From Pezizomycotina sp. ARF18 (lineage: Eukaryota > Ascomycota): a stretch of DNA of 64,000 nt. Shown here in pieces: positions 55,913-64,000 of the stretch. Within the stretch, counting starts at the first letter, position 1. The number at the start of each line of letters is the position of its first letter. The notes beneath the pieces were generated by a model. The model saw only the letters and a list, made by a program, of their open reading frames with translations, did no database searches and had not been told where the DNA came from. The DNA is taken from positions 248,001-312,000 of the forward strand of contig AZLU01000014.1 in NCBI GenBank assembly GCA_002224055.1, read 5' to 3'. The position numbers and the translations under genes are program-made.

Positions 55913-56912
55913 ATGGACGATGCTTACCCCGATCCATCCGGTGAGCTGGGGAGGGATCTCCTCTCGATGAGTACAGAGCAATATGCGGATTACCTGGCCG
56001 AACAAAACCTCAACGGGTTCAGCAATGTGCCCAGCAGTACTACGAACATCAATATGGCGCTACGTTGGTTCCGAATGGACCAGCTCGAAGAGATGGGCCA
56101 GTCATCAAACAATATCCCGGACCCGAAGCTCTTCACGTCGCACAGCATCATCAACAACTGTACCGCCAGCATGCTCAAGAGCTCCGCTCGAGCAATAACC
56201 ACGTCCCCAGCAGCCGATGCGCAGTCCGCGATCAAAATTCCTCGCCCCAAGCAGCCGCAGAACAATGTTGAGAGGACGGCCCAGAGTCGTCCCATGCAGG
56301 AGCGACGTACATGGCGACACATCTCCGTTCGCTCGCAGCATCTATGTCAACTGCAACCTGCTCCCCAACAGCCTCCCTGCAAACTTGTTACCCCTTCCCG
56401 GCAACTAAACCCGCCGCGAAGAATAATACGCAGTACGACCAGCAGCAAAAGCTTCCAGCAGTTCCTGAGAACCTTATTCCTAACGTTGGAAACACCCGCT
56501 ACCGCTCAACCCCGTTCCCGACCTCACCGCGGTGCGACCGTGGACTGTGGAAGAAGACTTCGTCTTGCGCTACGGCCGACTTTCCGGGTGGGAGTACACC
56601 ACGATCGCCAAAGCTATAAAGTATCTCTGGGGAATCACTGACGATAACGCGAGACTAATTCGTTCGTTGGACACTATGAGGAAGCGGATGATGGATGTTG
56701 GGAGCGAGATGAGGACGAAAAGGAGTCTAAGGGCGGTCGGGAGTGGTAGTGATATCGTGGAGTATTTGAAGCGTGGCGGGTATGTTGGGGTTGATTTGAG
56801 CAACGATAAAGAGGAGGAGATTATAGAAACGAACGGAATGACTGGAACAATAGAGCGGAACACGGAGAGGAGAATAAGAACAGGCCGCTCGAACAATAGG
56901 GGTTATACGTGA
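55913..56912 (+). CDS. Disordered protein with C-terminal SANT/Myb-like segment, frame interrupted
   Basis: ATG at 55913 opens MDDAYPDPSGELGRDLLSMS and EQYADYLAEQNLNG. A Gln/Ser-rich middle is open in two frames; the reading then passes through LRSLAASMSTATCSPTASLQ and YDQQQKLPAVPENLIPNVGN into the last frame (from about 56532). There VRPWTVEEDFVLRYGRLSGW, EYTTIAKAIKYLW resembles a SANT/Myb helix-turn-helix (PWT-x-EED ... LGW-x-x-IA). The tail is basic (MRTKRSLRAVG, RNTERRIRTGRSNNRGYT). About 330 residues, possibly DNA- or chromatin-binding in the nucleus. The frame changes need single-base shifts; there is no convincing intron. Confidence 0.55.
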
Positions 56913-57129
56913 CGGATGGGTATTTCTAAACAACCGATACGGCGCGATCTATTCGTAAAATATTACTACATTAAGATGATATTATTCTCTACGACAAGGC
57001 AGCACTGGCAGAAAGGGACGACTCATATAGTACGGAAGGCTCAATTCTCTATAATTATTTTATTCCTCCATTCAATACGGGTTTTGGGTCGCATGGTGGG
57101 CTAACTTCGTATTGGCAGATCTGATTATA

Positions 57130-57340
57130 GATAGAGGAGATGGATTTAGAATAGGTGATGCCTTGTGAAGAGCGCCAGGGCTATGGACCTCGGGAGGGCT
57201 TTGTAGCCATCGAGGCGTACGCAAGCCCCCCTATTCGCAGTGCCGGGGTGTAAGTACCATTGAAGAAGAGGAATTGCACGAGGTCGTAGGCCTTTCCTTG
57301 CTTGTCTCCTTGGGGCATTCGCGCGTTTTAGTAGTAGAAC
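57130..57340 (-). pseudogene. Gene fragment
   Basis: Minus-strand frame from about 57325 reads MPQGDKQGKAYDLVQFLFFN, then GTYTPALRIGGLAYASMATK, and stops near 57190. No start context or continuation upstream. It vaguely recalls the EWNP fragments at 57.9 and 63.8 kb (hydrophobic core then ASM/SKD), but I would not insist. Confidence 0.3.
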
Positions 57341-57472
57341 TTCAAAAAAAATTTTGAGCTTAGCACTACGCGTCGTTTTTACATTCGCGTTTTTTTATTT
57401 CACATTTATGTTATTTTTCTTTCTTCCTTATCGGCGAGCCAAATCAAAATAGGGGGTGACAACGCGTGTGAA

Positions 57473-57808
57473 TTGATAAATTCACAAACATCTACTCAAA
57501 TCAAATCCATCCCTCCACTCTCCATCAAAAAGAGGTACTCCAGTTACGAAACGAAGGTCGCCATGATGATATTGCGGGAGCTCTCTGCGCGACCTGCTAC
57601 AAATCGGAAGATCACTCAGGCGTTCAAGCTTCTGAAGTGTTCTGCTTGCAGGAAAGTATCGTATTGTGTAGTAGGCCGTAGCTCAGCGGCCGTGTCCGCC
57701 CTGTGTCCGCCCTCCATGGTCACCGTCTCAAGACCTTTACCATTTTTTCTACATGGAGGATGTGATGCTGACGGGCAGAGTTTGCCATTTGATGCTTCCA
57801 TAGAGTAA
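57473..57808 (+). pseudogene. Fragment with half of a MYND-type zinc motif
   Basis: A frame reading MMILRELSARPATNRKITQA, then FKLLKCSACRKVSYC. The spacing C-x2-C-x5-C with K-V-S-Y-C matches the first half of a MYND zinc finger (known family feature). The expected second half is not present in the same frame; a short tandem duplication (GTGTCCGCCCT twice, near 57690-57711) lies where it should be. Likely a remnant. Confidence 0.4.
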
Positions 57809-57885
57809 AGATTGCCAGAAAAGGACTGGAAAAGTAAGTCTAGAATAGTTGGTTTGATATTTATCGCGTCTATCTTCGAGCTGGA

Positions 57886-58363
57886 GGATTATATCGCGCA
57901 ACCCACCCCTTTTCTCGAAAACTACTCGCCATGTTTATGCTACCGGTACGCCGCCGATGGACGAAAATAGCTCATCGCGATACTATTCGTCGAATGGAAC
58001 CCTATTACAACTACAATTGCGAACAACTTCCCCGTCTACGACGGCCTCGTCATGTCGAAGAAGGACGCCTGGAAGCATCCCGATCCGAAAGTTCGAGGCC
58101 TTGAGGATAATATGGCGGTGTTGTGGATCAGTTTGACTCCGGACAAGCATGCTTTTCTCGATAAGAACATAGGGTATACGTGTTCTAGGCTGTTTAAAGT
58201 TCCGACGGATCAGAGAAGGAGGTTTTGCGGGGAATATTTGTCCACTGAGTTGGTTGCGGATGATGACGAAAGCATTGACGCGCTAAGGAATGGATGGGAA
58301 AGGCATGACAATATCGTCCTAGTTTCATATCATTCTAGTTCTAGACGTAACTCTAGGACTTGA
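57886..58363 (+). pseudogene. EWNP-family fragment 1
   Basis: Reads HVYATGTPP, then after a stop LIAILFVEWNPITTTIANNF, PVYDGLVMSKKDAWKHPDPK, and on in the same frame LEDNMAVLWISLTPDKHAFL, RRRFCGEYLSTELVADDDES to a stop at 58363. The first part matches the fragment at the right edge (ILFFEWNPIITSIESKSPVYDG) in the opposite orientation. A hydrophobic strand followed by E-W-N-P is reminiscent of some fungal glycosyltransferase-like proteins; this is weak. Confidence 0.45.
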
Positions 58364-58399
58364 GTACTTCTTTTTCATAGCTTTCATTTCACAACGTCT

Positions 58400-58945
58400 A
58401 CCGCTGGTATAAGATCTCACTGTAGCAATTCTATTTGTTTCGTCTTAGAACTTGCGGCGAAACGAGAAGCGGGAAAATGTCTCGAGTTAAAAATATTCAA
58501 CAAACAAGATTTCGCTTCATCAGAAAATTACGATTATGATCCAATCCATATTCATCCTTGGAAATATATTTAAACGAAAGACTACTGTTTAGCCCAAAAA
58601 TTTCTGAATCCGTGTTTCTGGAGAAGGATCTACTCTTGGCTATTCGTGTAGCTCCCTTGATTTGTATTTCATTTCATTTTGTTTTCTTCTCTTTAAATTT
58701 CAATTCTCAAGCAGTGACTCAAGTTTTTCGCGGTCCTAGGCGCCGCTTGGTATCGTGATAACATAAATAGTTACGGATTCTCCTGCCTTTCATCATATCC
58801 ATCATCCATCATCCATCATACCGGCTCATTTATAGCAGTCTCATTTTTAGCCTTACCCTAGAACTTTCCAGCCTTGAGCGCTTTCCATAAAAGGAGAAAT
58901 AAACAGAAAATAAAGCGGCGTTGAATAAAGAGACGAACGAAAACA
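58400..58945. other. Intergenic, promoter side of the next gene
   Basis: A short ATCC/ATCAT tandem near 58796-58819; otherwise nothing. Confidence 0.45.
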
Positions 58946-59638
58946 ATGATCACCCTAGCCACGGTTGTCTACTTCACCGCCGCGAGCATCCCAAAACCAC
59001 GCCTCTGGAGCCACTCAACCCTCGCTTCGACCCTGGGCCCCATACCCCGGCGCCAACGATCTAAACAATCACGTTGAACTTTCGGCAACCGCAACGCCTG
59101 CACCGACCGCTGCGGCGCCATACTCGGGTCGGGCGAGGGAATCCTGAGCAACGCTGCACAGTCGTATCAGCCTCCCGATGGCAAGACGGAGGACATGTCA
59201 CTACGGCAGTTCCTCCCGTGCCCAAAGTTCGACGAGGTAAACCATAAGTTTATAAGCGGCGTGTGCTACCAGGGCTCCTGCGTGCGAGTAAGGGAAGGCA
59301 GACCGGGGGCAGGTTTGCTCGTCCTTCGGGTTCGGGGGCGGGATTTGAATGACGAGGTGCACGGGATGGTCGACGGGCACACGATGTGGGTACGAAGCGC
59401 GACGGGAAGGTTACGGGTGGTGGCTTAGCAGCTGAGCGAATGTGAGGTGAAGTGTCCCGGCGCGCCGAAACCGTTACAGCAAGCCGGGGGCACTAAGTGT
59501 ACCGGTGGGTTCTGCGGTAACGGAAATGCGTTCCTGCCCCGATTGGATCCTGAAGCTGCGGATAGGGACGCCAAGTGGAATGAATTACCGAAAAATGCCA
59601 GCCCTTGGCATAATGAGGGAGTGAGAGCGGATGTTTAA
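58946..59638 (+). CDS. Cysteine-containing secreted protein, frame interrupted
   Basis: ATG at 58946 opens MITLATVVYFTAAS, a short signal-type leader; a shift leads to GANDLNNHVELSATATPAPT. Next come SYQPPDGKTEDMSLRQFLPC and KFISGVCYQGSCVRVREGRP in the frame from 59195, LNDEVHGMVDGHTMWVRSAT, a stop at 59428, then QLSECEVKCPGAPKPLQQAG and KCTGGFCGNGNAFLPRLDPE to 59638. A GTAAGG donor near 59289 paired with a CTTAG acceptor at 59428 would remove the stop, but the putative intron is coding-like. Cys pairs spaced G-x-C-x-x-G-x-C recall extracellular Cys-rich domains. Probably extracellular; family unknown. Confidence 0.5.
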
Positions 59639-59639
59639 A

Positions 59640-60243
59640 TGTTGGTTTCTGTGTGCTCTTTACTTGGGTTCAAGTTTTTAATACAGTACCTCTTTTTCAT
59701 ACTCATATTCTTTATCTACATCCGTAATCTCTACTAAAACTTATAAGTCAATTCCATATTGTGCGAAGGTGAACTCATCGATTTGAGTATTCTTAAGAGA
59801 GATAAGACGGTAGACATCCTCGGGACATCCACGGGCCAAAACAAGGGGAATAATACGAAGTCCAGGATAAAACTCATGTAGTTATTATTTTTTTTTCTAC
59901 ATATTGACCATACTAAGTAGTTCTATCCATCTGAACCTGAACTACAGATTTTCTGAATGGAATTATTCAAAATAAATTATTTCACGAGATGTGAATATCA
60001 AAAACATTGATCACTATCACTCCTATTCACAGATTCGCGAAAAACATACTTCTTGATTCACTGCTCTTGGTTAGGATCATAGCCAGCCTGAGGACCAATT
60101 TAGGAGCGTATCATTTATTTTTCTACGGCTAGAAGTTACGAGCTTGGACCACAGTGGGGATATTATCCTCTCCTAGCGCCTCTCCTTACGCTTCCATCTC
60201 GGTACTCTGAATCCCGCATTTCCAACCCCGTGGCGCAACCGAA
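59640..60243. other. Intergenic between convergent genes
   Basis: A/T-rich 3' flanks; no gene. Confidence 0.5.
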
Positions 60244-60670
60244 CTATTTCTTACCGCCGGATTGGTTGTAGATCTGGGTACCGTTGTAAAGCCTGACTCG
60301 CCGTCGTTGCCGACCACCATGTAGGTGGTATTGTTGCCCATGCTGCCGTCCCTCTCGCCGTATCGGACGACCAGATTGGGTTCCGTCGTTGGTACTAATA
60401 ACACAACCATTAAGCAACAAGTACCATACAGCTGAATAAAAAGACTTGTGAGACTTACTACAAAACTAGGTTGCCGTCCTCCTGCATGAAGAGTCCCTTT
60501 ACATCGTAGCGCTGTTCGCTGGTATTCTGCCAGCGGCATTCACCGCCCAGTCACCGCGATCTTGCCGTCATCTTGCATCTTGAACTCGACGGAGCCGTCG
60601 TTACTCCAGAGGCTGTTGCCCTTGAGGAGCCACTGGCGTTTCCGAGGGTATTGGACTTGGTGTTGGTCAT
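60244..60670 (-). CDS. Bulb-type (GNA-like) mannose-binding lectin, frame interrupted
   Basis: Exon 1 (60459-60670) starts MTNTKSNTLGN, then QWLLKGNSLWSNDGSVEF, MQDDGKIAV, GGECRWQNTSEQRYDVKGLF and MQEDGNLVLY, ending at GTAAGT. A 64-bp intron (60395-60458) ends TTATTAG and exon 2 reads TNDGTQ, NNTTYMVVGNDGESG and YNGTQIYNQSGGKK. QEDGNLVLY fits the mannose-binding signature Q-x-D-x-N-x-V-x-Y of the B-lectin family exactly; the other two sites are degenerate. Length of about 120 residues is usual for fungal single-domain members. There is no signal peptide, as is common for these cytosolic lectins. Four or five single-base shifts interrupt the reading, so the gene is either decayed or mis-sequenced. 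Confidence 0.7.
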
Positions 60671-60817
60671 ATTGTTACTTTTCTGAAGTCCGACTTCTTG
60701 TACGTACGATGAGAAAGGGTGCTTGTTTTATGAGGATGTTGATGGTGGTGGGTGTTCTGGTTGCTTCTGCTGTTGTGAGGAGATGGATTGAGATCGGGGA
60801 GGGAGAAACGCAAAGTT

Positions 60818-60825
60818 TATATATT
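60818..60825 (-). promoter_or_regulatory. TATA box of the lectin gene
   Basis: TATATAA on the minus strand about 150 bp upstream of the ATG, followed by a CT/CA-rich leader. Confidence 0.5.
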
Positions 60826-61011
60826 GATGGCGGGCAGGATAGAGGAGAGAGAAAGGACAAGCAGTCAGTGATTGGTGTTCCACATGGAATACCTTCTGAG
60901 TGCCGTAATGCTAATAGTAGAGATGCAATATCTCATTACCATATTCTCCAGTTCGCTCAAATCCTAAGCAGTTTAGCAGAACTTTGCTACCCGCATCGAT
61001 GTAGCTCATGA

Positions 61012-63709
61012 TAAACAGGATACTTCAAGTTGAGAAAGGTCCGCTTAGCACCCTCCTTGCCGAGATCGTAGATCGCAACGACGGAGAAAATCAAGAACTT
61101 CAGCTGAAAAGATCCTTGCAAGTTTATGCAAAACGCAGCAAATAAATAAAAACCGCATGCCACTGGCGGCCTAGGAGAGAACCGATTGGGGCAAGCTATT
61201 GTTGAGCGAAACATTTCGAAAACATTTCAAAAACATCCATTGTTTGCGAAGAGTATATAATAGCACCTATTGCGGGGTTATATCTTTGTTCGCAGTTGTA
61301 AGTAACATCTTAGTTAGCTAGGATATGCCAAGCGGCCCGATTCAATATATGCAAGGAGGACGCCAGGTTCTAATTTCATCCCTTGCTCGAATGTGAATTG
61401 AACTAAAAGAGTATTTCCCCGCTTCCGATAGTTCTGGCCATTAATAATATCGCGCATGGTTTTTCAGCTGTTGCGACCGTGATGAAATTACGAGTAGCTC
61501 TCCTCGTATTTTGTGGGAACTTGTAAGACCTAGTTTTGTGAAGTCGGATTGCTGTAATCCGACAATTACGTTTTTTGTTACGTTCACAGGCGTGGTCTAC
61601 CTACAGGTGAATGGGTCTATAACTTGCTTTTGGGTCTCCCGTGTCTGTTCTTGCCGGTAGCTATGCAACATGAAAAGGTTGTATTTATTCGCGGACTGCT
61701 TATATTGCCAAATTGCAAATCCGTAGCTGCTTACCCTACACCTCATCTATTTCCGATATTCCATTACTTAGCGTTGTTGTAAAAATACATTTTCTAGTGG
61801 CATGTCGGGAGTTTTGAGACGAATTTGCGATATATATAGATATCTGCCGTAAAAAAAAAGATGCCTCTGTTTCCAGTACAGCAATAACCCAGGACCGGGA
61901 TCCAAGTGATTAGTATTCATGAGAATGAAGTTTGAGGTCCCTTGTAGAAAGATCCTCCTTGTAGTAGACTTTATCTTGATTTCAACGAATCGAGCGCATT
62001 TCAGTCGATCTGTTACGCAATGGTATGCGGTTCAATTAATAACTCCGCACGGGACGCGTTAGGCGGGAAGGACTAAAAATACCCGAAAGTGGGGCGATGT
62101 GAATATACAGATGCGGTCGGATTTGATATCGGATCTTGCCGCTGAAATTAAGTATGACTAAAATGAAGAAAATAACGATAGGAACATACTAAGACATGTT
62201 TCTTTCTGCGAGATCTTTATTGTTTGATTTTCTCGATCGCGTATTCGAAGGACGAAGGCTGAAATCCAGAGTCTACCTCGGGCTTTAAGTAATCCGATCA
62301 TAATGGCGACAAAATTTTCCCGCATGCGGTGTGTCATACTCCAATAAGAGCGACAATCTCTTGGAGAACAATTAGAGATCTATCATCTGGCATGATAAAA
62401 CATGGAGATTGTATAACAATTATTTATCTGTGATATCCTCGTAGATAATACACACGATCGGCAGGCGAAATTAGGGACCAGCATCCTTTCCATATGGGGA
62501 TTAACAAGTTGAAGCTTCTTTTCGGGAGATAAAGGGCGGGGTAAGGATGGATAAGCCGGAGATTCAGCACAATGAAAAGTCAGCATTTCGAGAAATGAAA
62601 TTATGAAAATGCAAAGTCGAGATAATCGGATTTATCAATAAAATGGCCTGCGAGTACCAGTCGCTCGCTAATCGGAGGAAAATAAGGAGAAATAGGCTCA
62701 GTTGCACCGAGGCTCAGTTGCACTCGTGATAGGGTGATAGGGATAGACTCGCGAAGATCACTTATACACGTGCGAATCTGGGGGACTTAACACTTGAAGC
62801 GATTGATGTTTGTTTGTTTGCTTCAGCTTGCTAAAAATAAAAAATAATATAATCAATAATAATAAAAGTCAACCCAGATCAGAGAGCTTACAAGGCAAAC
62901 TTGTGCGTATTCAGATTGCTGGCGCCTTTTTTGCCCCAAGTGTTCCTTCGGCAAGAAGGCATATATTCCACTATTCTTTCTTATGTAATTTGTCTAACAT
63001 CTTCCACCAAATTCTCTAATTAAGTTTGCAAAAGCTCGCTCTAAAATCAATCTCTCTAGCTCTACAGGCATCTGATCGAAGAATTTCTTATATTCACGAT
63101 TTGGAAGCAAAATTCGGGTTGTATTTTAGTGGGTACAATGTCATAATTTGTATCCGCGTCCTCGTATTTGTCCGAACAGAAGACTAGACTAGTCGAAACA
63201 CGCAAAATAGTACCTAATAATATATAATACTTCATGATATAGGCTTACCCCCTCTGACTTTAACGGTTCCAACGGGGTAAACTGCAAAGCATAAATCTAT
63301 CTTCACGAGACGTTCGGAGGCTTAAAAATAGATAAAATCTGTAGATTATTAGTAGAGGCGATCGAAAACGTCGTCCTTACGACTTGGAAGAAACCCCCTT
63401 GTTTCCTTCCTCAGGCCTAGACGTTCTTTCTTTGCCTTATTCTCCGTGCTTTTCTTTGCTTCTTCCTTTACTTTAATTTCAATAGCAAATAACTCTCTCA
63501 CGCATCATCGAAAGTCGCCCCTCGCCCAAATCCAACCACCCCAATCAGTACGGCCAAATTTTCGTCTTGAAAAACTCCAGTCCTCCTCCCCGGGGATTTT
63601 ATACTTCTTAGCCCACGTAAAACCCAATAACCCTATCCAGAAAATCATGGTCACATGATCCAAACCATCGGACCATCTTCTTCTATCTCCGCATCCACTA
63701 CCTGATCAT
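61012..63709. other. Gene-free stretch
   Basis: Short frames only. A 70-codon plus-strand frame at 63446 lacks an ATG. No repeats or RNA genes recognised. Confidence 0.5.
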
Positions 63710-64000
63710 CTAACTCCCGCCTCGCATCCAGCTCCTTCTTCGGATCTCGAAGGTTCCAGCGTCGTCTTTGGAGAGATATGCGCCGTCGTAGACGGGAGAT
63801 TTACTCTCGATGGAAGTAATTATAGGATTCCACTCGAAAAATAGGATCGTAATGCGGTCATGCCTTTCGTGGGGCGGCGTGCCGGTAACGAGGGACATCG
63901 CAAGGAGGTGGGTGAAGAGGTAGGAGTGGTGTTCATGAAGGCGTCCATTTCGGTGGTTAGCATGGACATCAAGAAGTCGCCGACGGGTTGGTCGTGCGCG
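63710..64000 (-). pseudogene. EWNP-family fragment 2, cut by the right edge
   Basis: Minus-strand reading enters from outside the window, in one frame as PVGDFLMSMLTTEMDAFMNT and then, after a shift, as MSLVTGTPPHERHDRITILF, FFEWNPIITSIESKSPVYDG and AYLSKDDAGTFEIRRRSWMR to a stop at 63710. The match to 57.9 kb (TGTPP ... ILFVEWNP ... PVYDG ... SKKDA) is colinear. The upstream part lies beyond the window, so it may still be a live gene with an intron at the shift. Confidence 0.45.

Noticed and set aside
57672-57690. GTAGCTCAGCGG, like a tRNA D-arm
   Set aside because: Downstream sequence is GC-rich repeat with no anticodon or T arm; better read as part of the MYND-like fragment.

Overview
The window looks like a gene-poor accessory compartment of a filamentous ascomycete (Pezizomycotina). 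The evidence is short spliceosomal introns with GTRAGY-type donors, CTAAC/CTAAT-type branch points and AG acceptors; TATA boxes about 100-200 bp upstream of several starts; small secreted proteins with fungal signal peptides; a fungal bulb-type lectin; and an LTR element with a 5-bp target duplication. I recognise no housekeeping gene, rRNA, tRNA or CRISPR array. Most genes are lineage-specific products I cannot name, and calls rest on reading frames, splice signals and internal comparisons.

Layout. 0-8 kb: an edge-truncated secreted-protein candidate, a multi-pass membrane protein (684-1475) with a decayed tandem copy, and two genes for low-complexity proteins. 8-13 kb: almost empty, with many homopolymers and microsatellites. 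12,967-15,138: a complete non-autonomous LTR element filled with GC-rich minisatellite sequence. 15,157-15,856: a well-supported secreted-protein gene with one intron, ending 18 bp from that element. 16-28 kb: gene fragments, a broken secreted-protein gene near 20.2-21.0 kb, and a spliced gene at 24.2-25.8 kb. 28.4-35.1 kb: a crowded minus-strand run of spliced, partly decayed genes sharing motifs, ending in a locus with three HCPIM strings. 36.3-40.5 kb: essentially empty. 40.5-56.9 kb: a small zinc-binding-like protein, four plus-strand genes for disordered basic or alpha-helical proteins (one with a SANT/Myb-like C-terminus), a minus-strand gene pair, and two paralogous cysteine-rich secreted proteins (52.3 and 54.1 kb). 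57-64 kb: fragments of a family with an EWNP motif, a cysteine-rich secreted protein, a mannose-lectin-like gene, and another gene-free stretch to the right edge.

Many genes read well for 50-150 codons and then need a one-base shift to continue, sometimes at a homopolymer. Either the compartment is decaying or the assembly carries residual long-read indels; intact genes (684, 15,157, 24,207 and 41,571) lie among broken ones. Secreted cysteine-rich proteins, a lectin and decayed paralogue arrays suggest a fast-evolving effector-like compartment, but this is inference. No pathway can be reconstructed.
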